This document shows positions 5,694 to 12,794 of a stretch of 13,219 nt of DNA, one piece after another. The stretch is from Hyphomicrobiales bacterium. Its GTDB lineage: Bacteria; Pseudomonadota; Alphaproteobacteria; Rhizobiales; Aestuariivirgaceae. Position 1 is the first letter of the stretch; every line of letters begins with the position of its first letter. The notes under the pieces were generated by a model that saw only the letters and a program-made list of their open reading frames with translations, was not told where the DNA came from and did no database searches. The stretch covers positions 1 through 13,219 of the forward strand of contig JALSNA010000201.1 in the NCBI GenBank assembly GCA_026987255.1. Reading direction: 5' to 3'. The position numbers were made by a program, and so were the translations under genes.

Positions 5694-6410
5694 TCATGGC
5701 AGGCGCAGTTTGCGGCCCACCGGAATGATGTCCGGGTTGCTGATCACGTTGCGGTTGGCCTGGTAGATCAGCTTCCATTTCGCGCCATCGCCATAATAAG
5801 TCCGCGCGATGCTCCCCAGCGTATCGCCCGGCTTGATGGTGATGATGCGCCCGCCCGCCGAGGCGCGCTTGTTCGCCGCCTTGCCCTCCGCGGGCACCTG
5901 CGCGGCACTGCCCTCGCTGGCCAGGGCCTTGATGTAATCATCCTGGCCTGTGCTCCTGGTGGCGTTTTGCGCCGCCCTGGTCACCAGTTGCTGGAGCAGG
6001 CCGCGCATGTCCAGCTTGCCGCCGGAGCGCTTCATGAGCTCTTCCAGCGAAAGCCCCTTGCGCGCCTTCAGGGCCTCGTCGATGAGCGCCAGGACATCCT
6101 CGGAGGACTTGCCCTGTTTCATGGCCTTTTCCACCAGTCCGCCCAGGGCGTTCATCAGGCTTTCGTAATCTTGCGGCGCCTGCTCTTTCTTCTTGCCTTC
6201 AAGGACGTTGAGGGAATCCACCACCTGGTCGGTCAGGGCCTTGAGGGTATCGGGGTCGCCCGCCATGCCGCTCATGCCCGCCATGCCGTTCATTCCGGTC
6301 TCGGGCACGGGCATGGGCGGCTCCTTGCCGTCCGCCGTCTGGGCCAGGGCCGGGGTGGCCAGCATCAGCGAAGCGGCCGTCAGTGTGATATGCAAAATGT
6401 GTCTGGACAT
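5694..6410 (-). CDS. Exported LysM protein with Met/Gly-rich N-terminus
   Basis: This gene encodes 238 residues. A signal peptide (about 1-23, ending TPALA before Q) sends it to the periplasm. The mature N-terminus carries a Met/Gly repeat, GMNGMAGMSGMAGDP, with methionines at 40, 43, 46 and 49. Residues about 45-140 are mostly helical and resemble the pre-LysM region of the 528-residue neighbour: DPDTLKALTDQVVDSL, then GGLVEKAMKQGKSSEDVLAL and GGKLDMRGLL. The LysM domain closes the protein (about 188-238, TIKPGDTLGSIARTYYGD ... VGRKLRLP). It probably binds peptidoglycan. The gene starts 49 bp after the rhodanese gene stop, and the two are likely one operon. A GGGATGG lies four bases before the ATG. 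The pre-LysM region is unrecognised. Confidence 0.85.
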   Translation of the reverse strand: MSRHILHITLTAASLMLATPALAQTADGKEPPMPVPETGMNGMAGMSGMAGDPDTLKALTDQVVDSLNVLEGKKKEQAPQDYESLMNALGGLVEKAMKQGKSSEDVLALIDEALKARKGLSLEELMKRSGGKLDMRGLLQQLVTRAAQNATRSTGQDDYIKALASEGSAAQVPAEGKAANKRASAGGRIITIKPGDTLGSIARTYYGDGAKWKLIYQANRNVISNPDIIPVGRKLRLP

Positions 6411-6459
6411 GATCCATCCCGTTTGTCTGTTGCCTGCGCCAATGGCCTGCTTGGCCGTC

Positions 6460-7122
6460 TCAGCGTTTTTTCGGCTTGTGGACGCTCAGGCCGAGCAACA
6501 GCCAGTTCTGCATGCCGCCGCGATAGTAATGCAGCTTCTCCGGCGGATATCCGGCCGCCACCAGATTGCGGATGGCGCGCGGCGACTGCCCGCACCAGGG
6601 CCCGTTGCAGAACAGCATCAGCTCGCGCGCGCCGCCGAAATCCCACGTGCCGTCTTCCAGTTTCTTGGCGCCAAGAACGGCGAGAATGCGGTCACGATAA
6701 GGATTGTCCTTGGCAAAGAGCGGGAAGGGAATGTTGACCGCGCCGGGAATGGTGCCCTTCTTGTGCCACTGGGGGATGCGCGCATCGATGAGCACGCCCT
6801 TGTTCTTGGCCACCTGATCCTTGAGGAACTTGATGACCTCCAGCTCGCCGGCGATTTTCACCCCCGCCAGCGGAACGATGGGCTGGATGCAGAACGGCGG
6901 GCAGGCGCGCGACGTCTTGGTATAGCTGCCGGTCAGCTTGTGGGTCTTGTCCTGGATGCGCTCGATGCGCACCGTCTTGCCGCCCACCTTGACATCCACA
7001 TAGGGGATGTCCTTGGTGATGTTCACGTCCCTGGCCTGGGCCGAAAGGGGAACGGCGCTGGTGATGATCAGGGCAAGGGCGGCCATGCCAATTGGCCGGA
7101 AATGTTTCGCAACAACAGACAT
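6460..7122 (-). CDS. Exported rhodanese-like sulfurtransferase-type protein
   Basis: This gene encodes 220 residues. It has a signal peptide (about 1-30, AALALIITSAVPLSAQA) and so should act in the periplasm. The single rhodanese domain (about 95-210) shows GVLIDARIPQWHKKGTIPGA, a catalytic-loop sequence FCNGPWCGQSPRAI with the expected active cysteine at 172, and the closing YYRGGMQNW. A second cysteine in the loop (177) is unusual. Upstream of the domain is a CPPFC motif (Cys74, Cys78) in RACPPFCIQP, which may form a disulfide or redox pair. Rhodanese domains carry sulfane sulfur as a cysteine persulfide; the actual donor and acceptor here are unknown. It lies between two LysM genes on the same strand. 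A GGGAG lies nine bases before the ATG. Confidence 0.87.
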   Translation of the reverse strand: MSVVAKHFRPIGMAALALIITSAVPLSAQARDVNITKDIPYVDVKVGGKTVRIERIQDKTHKLTGSYTKTSRACPPFCIQPIVPLAGVKIAGELEVIKFLKDQVAKNKGVLIDARIPQWHKKGTIPGAVNIPFPLFAKDNPYRDRILAVLGAKKLEDGTWDFGGARELMLFCNGPWCGQSPRAIRNLVAAGYPPEKLHYYRGGMQNWLLLGLSVHKPKKR

Positions 7123-7322
7123 ACTCTTTACTCCCGCGTGACCTCCGCTGCCCGGACGGAGGAGGTGTTACAAGGTGTGCTTCAACATGTAATCTGCCCC
7201 CTTGCGGTGTGTGATACTCCAATATTTCGCCAAAAGTGACTTAAATATGAAGAATTGGTTAATGCCGCAAATTGTGACCAGAAGACGCGCTCTGCTTGCC
7301 GCTTTTCGCGCCCCGGCGCCCC

Positions 7323-7808
7323 TCAGGGCAGGGGCAGGGACAGGCGCATGCCAGGGGTCAGCCTTGCGGGGCTGGGGATCACCTCCCTGTTGAGCAGGTA
7401 GACATAGCCAAAGCGCGCCGCATCGCCATAGAAGCGCGCCGCGATGGCCCGCAGGGTATCGCCCCTGCGCACGATGAGAGTGCGGATGATGAGGCTGTCA
7501 GCCCCTTCGATGCGATCGGTGATCTGCTTTTGGGCCGAAGGTGAAGGCTCACCGGCGGCGGGTGTGCGTGGTTCGGGCGGATCTTGCGCCGCTTTCGCCG
7601 TGGCTGTCCGCGCTGCGGGCCGGGTGATGGCGGCCGGAGCAAGACGCGGCCTGGGCGGGCGGATGTGCCCCACGATGCGCAGGCCGACGTGAAAGACCGC
7701 CACACGCTGGGCGGCCTGCGCGCCGCCAGCAAGACCGGCGGCCAAAAGCAGCCCGGCCAGAAAGACAGGTGCGGTTTTGCCCCCACAGGTTGTGCCCGGA
7801 TTGCACAC
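7323..7808 (-). CDS. Small exported LysM protein
   Basis: This gene encodes 161 residues from a GTG start. The GTG is chosen because GAGGAG lies eight bases upstream and the frame has a clear signal peptide (about 11-33, VFLAGLLLAAGLAGGAQA). A short hydrophobic strand region (RVAVFHVGLRIVGHI) is followed by a Pro/Ala/Arg-rich linker (about 50-95). The LysM domain lies at about 109-158: LIVRRGDTLRAIAARFYGDA ... LTPGMRLSLP. It lacks the roughly 100-residue pre-LysM region of the other two LysM proteins here. It is the first gene of the leftward LysM-rhodanese-LysM series, with a 200-bp gap to the rhodanese gene and no obvious terminator between them. Peptidoglycan binding is the expected activity; a biological role is not evident. 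Confidence 0.82.
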   Translation of the reverse strand: MCNPGTTCGGKTAPVFLAGLLLAAGLAGGAQAAQRVAVFHVGLRIVGHIRPPRPRLAPAAITRPAARTATAKAAQDPPEPRTPAAGEPSPSAQKQITDRIEGADSLIIRTLIVRRGDTLRAIAARFYGDAARFGYVYLLNREVIPSPARLTPGMRLSLPLP

Positions 7809-7888
7809 GGCGCTTACTCCTCACTAACCATTTCATATTGGCATTGTCCGTCATCCTGTGGCAAGTCCCGTGCCAGATATTTCACTTT

Positions 7889-7896
7889 GTTATAGG
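7889..7896 (-). promoter_or_regulatory. Candidate -10 element for the small LysM gene
   Basis: CCTATAAC on the minus strand is one mismatch from the Caulobacter-type -10 pattern GCTANAWC and lies about 80 bp before the GTG start. No convincing -35 box was found at the right distance, so this is weak. Confidence 0.25.
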
Positions 7897-7940
7897 ATAT
7901 CACCACTTGGGTGGCGGGGGATGAATTGGTTGCCTGCCGG

Positions 7941-7955
7941 TTGACATCCGGTCAA
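7941..7955. promoter_or_regulatory. Operator-like inverted repeat TTGAC-N5-GTCAA
   Basis: A 5-bp perfect inverted repeat lies 133-147 bp upstream of the small LysM start and about 50 bp upstream of its candidate -10. The spacing differs from the FNR/FixK pattern (TTGAT-N4-ATCAA), so no regulator is assigned. Apart from this, the candidate -10 and the pump terminator, I see nothing in the roughly 290-bp stretch 7809-8097. Confidence 0.3.
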
Positions 7956-8021
7956 TTTGGCACAACCTGGCCATGCATCAAATTTTAGGGCGCAGACCCA
8001 TAAACCCCGCAGCGGGCCAAT

Positions 8022-8059
8022 GAAAAAGGGCCGCGATGGGATCAGATCCATCGCGGCCC
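8022..8059 (-). terminator. Terminator of the RND efflux operon
   Basis: A 12-bp perfect stem GGGCCGCGATGG / CCATCGCGGCCC (8028-8039 with 8048-8059) has an 8-base loop. On the minus strand it is followed by TTTTT. It is a strong intrinsic terminator about 40 bp past the permease stop. Confidence 0.92.
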
Positions 8060-8067
8060 CTGCCGGG

Positions 8068-8100
8068 TGATGGCGGCTCTGGCTGTTCAGGCCGCCATCA
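8068..8100 (-). other. Hairpin overlapping the RND permease stop codon
   Basis: TGATGGCGGC (8068-8077) and GCCGCCATCA (8091-8100) are perfect 10-bp arms with a 13-base loop. The permease stop codon (8098-8100) is in the arm that is transcribed first. It stacks directly before the intrinsic terminator, so the transcript would end in two hairpins, which may stabilise the mRNA. Confidence 0.6.
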
Positions 8101-11100
8101 GGTCAGCAGATCGCGCTCCTCGCTCCATTCCTCCTTCAGATCCACCGCGTCATCGGGGCCGAAGCCCAGCTTGGCCAGGCGGCGGCGCTTGTAGGAGAAG
8201 TAGAGCACCGGGATGACCACCAGCGTGAGGATGGTGGAAACCAGGATGCCGAAGATCAGCGACACCGCCAGGCCGTTGAAGATCGGATCGTCAATGATGA
8301 AGAAGGCCCCCATCATGGCGGCGATGGCGGTCAGCAAGATGGGCTTGGCGCGCACCGCCGCCGACTGGATGATGGCCTCGCGCAGCGGCATCTTGCAGGC
8401 GCACTGCTGGTTGACGAAATCGACCAGCAGGATGGAGTTGCGCACGATGATGCCGGCCAGGGCGATGACGCCGATCATCGAGGTGGCGGTGAATTTCGCC
8501 CCCAGCAGGGCATGGCCCGGCATGACGCCGATGATGGTCAGCGGAATGGGGGCCATGATGATCAGCGGCACCAGGTAGGAGCGGAACTGCGCCACGATGA
8601 GGAAGAAAATGCCGATCAGGCCCACCGCATAGGCAATGCCCATGTCGCGGAAGGTCTCGTAGGTGATGGTCCATTCGCCATCCCATTTCAGCGAGAATCG
8701 CACCGGGCTTTCCGGCACCGAGATGAAATACTGCTCCAGGGGCCGGCCGGTGATGTCGCGCGCCTTCTTCAGCTTGCCGGAGATTTCGAACATGCCGTAG
8801 AGCGGGCTGTCGATGGGCCCGGCCATGTCGCCCAGCACATAGACCACCGGCAGCAGATCCTTGTGGTAGATCTCGTTCTCGCGCTTGTCATGGATGAGGG
8901 TGACGATCTCCGACAAGGGCACCAGCTTGCCGGTGACGGCGCGCACCTTGAGGTTCAGCAGATCCTCCATGGAGCCCTTTTCCGTCGCCGGGAGCTGCAC
9001 CCGGATGGGTATGGGATACTTGGTCGCCTGGGCGTGCAGGTAGCTGACGTCCTCGCCGCCCAGGGCGGTGGCGATGGCCTGGGCCACCGAGGATTGCGGC
9101 ACGCCAAGGGCCGCCGCCCTTTGCCTGTCCACCTTGACGATGATGCGCGGGTTGCCCGCCTGGGTGGTGTCGTCGATGTCCACGATGTCCCTGGTGGTCT
9201 CGAAGACCTTGCGCACGTTGCGCGCCACCTTGATCTGGCCGCCGTAATCGAGGCCGTAGATCTCGGCCACCAGCGGCGAGAACACCGGCGGGCCGGGGGG
9301 CACCTCCACCACCTTGTAGCGGATGGCCGGATCGTGAACCTTTTCGGCCAGCAGCTTGCGCACCTGCAGGGCGATCTCGTGGCTCTTGCGCTTGCGGTGG
9401 TGCTTGTCGGTGAGATTGACCAGAATGTCGCCGAAGCGCGATTCCTGGCGCAGGTAGTATTGCCGCACCAGGCCGTTGAAGCCCACCGGCGAGGATGTGC
9501 CCGCATAGATCTGGTAGTTGGTCACCTCCGGGATGGTGTCGAGCACATCGGCGATGTCGAGCAGCACCTTCTGGGTCTTTTCGAGCGCGGTGCCATCGGG
9601 CATGTCCACCACGATCTGGAATTCCGACTTGTTGTCGAAAGGCAGCATCTTGAGGATGACGAGCTGGAAATAGCCCAAGGATGCGGCCGCGCCCATGAGA
9701 ATGACCATGGTGAAGATCAGCAGATAGCGCTTGGTGCGCCCCCACCAGCCAAGCCCCAGGAAGGGGCCGAGGAGAAAGCCGAAGAACCTGCGCCCGCGGC
9801 TCATCTCCTGCTTCAGATGCTCCTCTTCCGCCCTGGTGTGCTTGTGGCCCTTGACAATGAGCTTGAAGGCCAGCCACGGAGAGATGATGAAGGCCACCGC
9901 CAGGGACAGAAGCATGCCCATGGAGGCATTGATCGGGATGGGGCTCATGTAGGGGCCCATGAGGCCGGTGACGAAGGCCATGGGCAAGAGGGCCGAAATC
10001 ACCGTCAGGGTGGCCAGGATGGTGGGCGAGCCCACCTCGTCCACCGCCTGCGGGATCAGCACCCAGGGCTTGCGCCCGTCGCCCATCTCCAGATGGCGGT
10101 GGATGTTCTCGACCACCACGATGGCGTCATCCACCAGGATGCCGATGGAGAAGATGAGGGCAAAGAGCGACACCCGGTTGATGGTGAAGCCATAGGCCCA
10201 GGAGGCGAAAAGGGTCACCGCCAGGGTGGAAAAGACCGCCAGGCCGACGACGATGGATTCGCGCCAGCCCATGGTGATGAGCACCAGGAAGACCACCGAG
10301 GCGGTGGCGAAGGCCAGCTTCATGATCAGCTTCTTGGCCTTGTCGTCGGCCGTCTTGCCATAGTTGCGGGTCACCGTGACCTTCACCCCTTGCGGGATGA
10401 ACACGCCCTTGAGGCGCTCGATGTGCCTGATGAGCTTCTTGGCGATGACGACGGCGTTCTTGCCCGGCTGCTTGGCCACCTCGATGGTCACCGCCGGGAA
10501 GCGCCCGGCAGGCGCCCCCTTGGCCAATTCGGCCGGACCCGGGGCATAGGTCACGTAGTTTTTCGGCGTATCGGGGCCCAGGGAGATATCGGCCACGTCG
10601 GCCAGATAGACGGGCTTGCCGCCGAACAGGCCGACGACCAGTTTCTGGACCTCCTCGGGGCGCGACAGGAAGGTGCCGGCGCGCACCGGGATTTCCAGAT
10701 TGTCGCGGATGATGCTTTGCCGGTCGGTGGAGGCGTTGGAGGCCAGAAGGGCCTTGCGCAGATCGTCCAGGGCCAGCCCGTAGCCATCCAGTTTCTGCGG
10801 ATCGATGCGCACGTTGACCACCCTTTCCGGCCCGCCGATGGTGCGCACCTGGCGGGTGCCGGGGATGCGCTTGAGCTCGGCCTCCAGGGTATGGGCGACG
10901 CGCAGCAGGTCATGGGCGCTCTTCTTGCCGGACGGATCCCACAGGGTGAAGGTGACGATGGGGATGTCGTCGATGGAGCGCGGCTTGACGATGGGCTGGC
11001 CGGCGCCCAGGTTGCGCGGCAGCCAGTCCATGTTGGAGAACACCTTGTCATAGAGGCGCAAGATGGCGTCGGTGCGGTTCTCGCCCACCTTGTACTGGAT

Positions 11101-11397
11101 GGTCAGCACGCTCATGCCCGGCCGCGAGACCGAATAGACATGCTTCAGGCCGGAGATTTCCGCCAGCACCTGCTCGGCGGGGGTTGTCACCAGCTGTTCC
11201 ACCTCCTTGGCCGAGGCGCCGGGAAAGGGGATGAAGACATTGGCGAAGGTGACATTGATCTGCGGCTCTTCCTCGCGCGGCGTGATCATGGCGGCGAAGA
11301 AGCCCGACAGCAGCGTGGCGATGAGCAAAAGCAGGGTGATCTCATTGCGCACGAAGGTGCGCGCGATAATGCCGGAAAGACCCATTTTCATGATCAT
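8098..11397 (-). CDS. RND efflux transporter, inner-membrane permease
   Basis: This gene encodes 1099 residues with the two-fold repeated RND layout. There is an N-terminal membrane helix (about 20-38), a first periplasmic region beginning REEEPQINVTFANVFIPFPG, a helix bundle (about 360-575), a second periplasmic region, and a final bundle (about 920-1068). The proton-relay TM4 motif FSIGILVDDAIVVVEN carries the Asp423/Asp424 pair expected in AcrB-like (HAE) pumps; the CusA-type heavy-metal motif is absent. In the TM10-like segment LAGIIVRNSILLVDF, Arg986 occupies the place of the AcrB relay lysine. The EEEPQI start is typical of the RND branch paired with short adaptors in proteobacteria; its substrate cannot be read from the sequence. 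The start overlaps the adaptor stop (ATGA). No TolC-like gene is nearby. Confidence 0.95.
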   Translation of the reverse strand: MIMKMGLSGIIARTFVRNEITLLLLIATLLSGFFAAMITPREEEPQINVTFANVFIPFPGASAKEVEQLVTTPAEQVLAEISGLKHVYSVSRPGMSVLTIQYKVGENRTDAILRLYDKVFSNMDWLPRNLGAGQPIVKPRSIDDIPIVTFTLWDPSGKKSAHDLLRVAHTLEAELKRIPGTRQVRTIGGPERVVNVRIDPQKLDGYGLALDDLRKALLASNASTDRQSIIRDNLEIPVRAGTFLSRPEEVQKLVVGLFGGKPVYLADVADISLGPDTPKNYVTYAPGPAELAKGAPAGRFPAVTIEVAKQPGKNAVVIAKKLIRHIERLKGVFIPQGVKVTVTRNYGKTADDKAKKLIMKLAFATASVVFLVLITMGWRESIVVGLAVFSTLAVTLFASWAYGFTINRVSLFALIFSIGILVDDAIVVVENIHRHLEMGDGRKPWVLIPQAVDEVGSPTILATLTVISALLPMAFVTGLMGPYMSPIPINASMGMLLSLAVAFIISPWLAFKLIVKGHKHTRAEEEHLKQEMSRGRRFFGFLLGPFLGLGWWGRTKRYLLIFTMVILMGAAASLGYFQLVILKMLPFDNKSEFQIVVDMPDGTALEKTQKVLLDIADVLDTIPEVTNYQIYAGTSSPVGFNGLVRQYYLRQESRFGDILVNLTDKHHRKRKSHEIALQVRKLLAEKVHDPAIRYKVVEVPPGPPVFSPLVAEIYGLDYGGQIKVARNVRKVFETTRDIVDIDDTTQAGNPRIIVKVDRQRAAALGVPQSSVAQAIATALGGEDVSYLHAQATKYPIPIRVQLPATEKGSMEDLLNLKVRAVTGKLVPLSEIVTLIHDKRENEIYHKDLLPVVYVLGDMAGPIDSPLYGMFEISGKLKKARDITGRPLEQYFISVPESPVRFSLKWDGEWTITYETFRDMGIAYAVGLIGIFFLIVAQFRSYLVPLIIMAPIPLTIIGVMPGHALLGAKFTATSMIGVIALAGIIVRNSILLVDFVNQQCACKMPLREAIIQSAAVRAKPILLTAIAAMMGAFFIIDDPIFNGLAVSLIFGILVSTILTLVVIPVLYFSYKRRRLAKLGFGPDDAVDLKEEWSEERDLLT

Positions 11398-12467
11398 TCT
11401 CCGCCCTTTTCAAGGCTGGCGGCCTCCTCGGCGCGCGCCTTTTCGCGCTCCTTCAGGGCGATGGCCGCCTGCAATGGGTCAAGGGCGATGACATCGCCAT
11501 CTTCCAGTCCGGAGAGCACCTCCACCATGCCCTTGTCGAGCGGCCTGCCGGTGCGCACCTGCTGCAGCTGCATGCGCCCGTCCTTGCCGAGCCGGTAGAC
11601 GCCGGCCAGCTCGCCGCGGCGGGCGATGGCGCGTTCCGGGATGGCCAGAACGGCGGCCTTTTCCACTGCAAAGGCGCCCTTCACCAGCATGCCGGGGAAG
11701 AGATTGACGCCCTTTTCGGCCAGATAGAGACGCACCGTGACGGTGTTGGTCTGCGGATTGGAATAGGGAAAGATGACCAGGCGCGAGACCTTCAGCCGCT
11801 TGTGGCCGTCCAGATCGAGCACCACCGAGGCCTGGCGCTTTTCGCGCACGATGGGCACATAATGCTGCGGCAGCTCCACGTGGGCGCGCAGCTCATCGAG
11901 GGAAAAGCCGGTCATCAGCGGCTTGCCGGGGGCGGCCAGCTCGCCGATCTGCACATGGCGGGCGGTGACGATGCCGGAATAGGGCGCGCGCACCTTGGTA
12001 TATTGCAGCTGCTCCTCGGCCTGCTTGAGGGCCGCCTTGGCCTGCGCCAGGGCGGCGCGGGCGGCATCATATTCGGCGCGTGACTGGTCGAGCCGCGCCT
12101 TGGGAACGGTTCTTTGCCTGTAGAGCTTGGAGACGCGGGCAAAATCCTGCTGGGCGGCGGTAAGGCGCGCCTGGGCGGCCTTGACGGCGGCCCTGGCCTG
12201 CTCCAGCCCGGCCCTTTGCTGGGTGTCGTCCAGCTCCACCAGCAGATCGCCGGCCTTGACCCGGTCGTTGACATCGAAGTGAATGGCCTTGATGCGCCCC
12301 GATGTCTGGGCCGAGATGGTGGACTGGCGCACCGCCTCCACCACGCCCTCGAACAACCGCTCGCGGGTCATTTCATGGCGTGTCACCTTTGTCGTCTCGA
12401 GTGTCGCGGCCGCCGCCGGAGCCACTGTCATCAGGGCCGCCAGGGCCGCCAGAACCATGCGTTTCAT
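11394..12467 (-). CDS. RND efflux periplasmic adaptor (membrane fusion protein)
   Basis: This gene encodes 357 residues. It has a signal peptide (about 1-21, VLAALAALMTVAPAAAA) without a lipobox cysteine, so it is probably a soluble or anchored periplasmic protein. The first half of the lipoyl-like domain is at about 48-82 (STISAQTSGRIKAIHFDVND, then VKAGDLLVELDD). A long Ala/Gln-rich coiled-coil hairpin spans about 83-153. The second lipoyl half is at about 155-190 (YTKVRAPYSGIVTARHVQIG), followed by beta-barrel and membrane-proximal domains. The C-terminal tail is charged. Adaptors of this type bridge the RND permease and an outer-membrane channel. It is co-transcribed with the permease. 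Its ribosome site (GGGAACGG, about six bases from the ATG) is weak. The roughly 240-bp upstream stretch holds a palindromic element and a candidate promoter. Confidence 0.94.
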   Translation of the reverse strand: MKRMVLAALAALMTVAPAAAATLETTKVTRHEMTRERLFEGVVEAVRQSTISAQTSGRIKAIHFDVNDRVKAGDLLVELDDTQQRAGLEQARAAVKAAQARLTAAQQDFARVSKLYRQRTVPKARLDQSRAEYDAARAALAQAKAALKQAEEQLQYTKVRAPYSGIVTARHVQIGELAAPGKPLMTGFSLDELRAHVELPQHYVPIVREKRQASVVLDLDGHKRLKVSRLVIFPYSNPQTNTVTVRLYLAEKGVNLFPGMLVKGAFAVEKAAVLAIPERAIARRGELAGVYRLGKDGRMQLQQVRTGRPLDKGMVEVLSGLEDGDVIALDPLQAAIALKEREKARAEEAASLEKGGE

Positions 12468-12530
12468 TTTTTGCCGTTCCCGAATTTGTCATTGCTGCCG
12501 CCAAATGGGCAAAAACCATCCCCTGCGCGC

Positions 12531-12656
12531 CATTGGGCATCTTTATCAACAGCCTGAAGACCATCCTCACTCCCTGCCAACCACCCATGGTGCCCCATGA
12601 TCGGGGCGGGTGGCAGGGGGAGGATGGACGCACAGGCGCTTTTCAAGACCCCATTG
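12531..12656 (-). repeat. Dispersed palindromic intergenic element, copy B
   Basis: This is the reverse-oriented relative of 2351-2481. Copy B has the better preserved palindrome: CTCCCTGCC and CCACCC on one side, GGGTGGCAGGGGGAG on the other, around an inner GCCCC-ATGATC-GGGGC hairpin (12592-12607). The outer boundary near ATGCCCAAT (12540-12532 on the minus strand) is shared with copy A, whereas the far end (near 12650) is less well conserved. It lies between the adaptor start and its candidate promoter and would therefore be transcribed as part of the 5' leader. Open frames across it are short, lack ribosome sites and look accidental. Confidence 0.75.
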
Positions 12657-12707
12657 TCTCACATGGGTTCGCAAAGGCAAGCCCGCAGGGGCATATTCAT
12701 TCGCAAA

Positions 12708-12737
12708 CATATATATTAGAGAAGCCTAATATAACAA
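12708..12737 (-). promoter_or_regulatory. Candidate promoter with embedded AT-rich operator for the RND operon
   Basis: On the minus strand TTGTTA (12737-12732) is followed after 17-18 bases by ATATAT or TATATG (12714-12708). Lying in the spacer and touching both boxes is a perfect 8-bp inverted repeat, TATATTAG (12712-12719) and CTAATATA (12726-12733), with a 6-base centre. A repressor dimer bound here would block RNA polymerase. AT-rich repeats of this kind are used by, among others, ArsR/SmtB-type repressors, but no regulator gene is in the window. Two copies of TTCGCAAA (12668-12675, 12700-12707) lie just downstream of the -10. The boxes are moderate matches. Confidence 0.45.
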
Positions 12738-12753
12738 CCCCCGCATTCCACCC

Positions 12754-12770
12754 CCCGGGATGGGCCCGGG
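12754..12770. other. GC-rich hairpin between the pump promoter and the tandem array
   Basis: Two CCCGGG blocks (12754-12759 and 12765-12770) can pair around a 5-base loop. There is no T run on either side. It might slow transcripts coming leftward out of the tandem array before they reach the pump promoter, but this is speculative. Confidence 0.3.
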
Positions 12771-12794
12771 CCGCGCCACAAACCAAAACCGCAA

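Noticed and set aside
7123..7322. Promoter or terminator in the 200-bp gap between the small LysM gene and the rhodanese gene
   Set aside because: TTGCGG and TATTTA occur at suitable spacing on the minus strand but each matches only about half of its consensus, and no stable hairpin with a T run follows the LysM stop.
8512..11598. A very long open frame (about 1028 codons) on the plus strand opposite the RND permease
   Set aside because: It is rich in His, Gly, Asp and Arg, has no recognisable domain and mirrors the permease codons. Such antisense frames are expected in GC-rich genes with strong codon bias.
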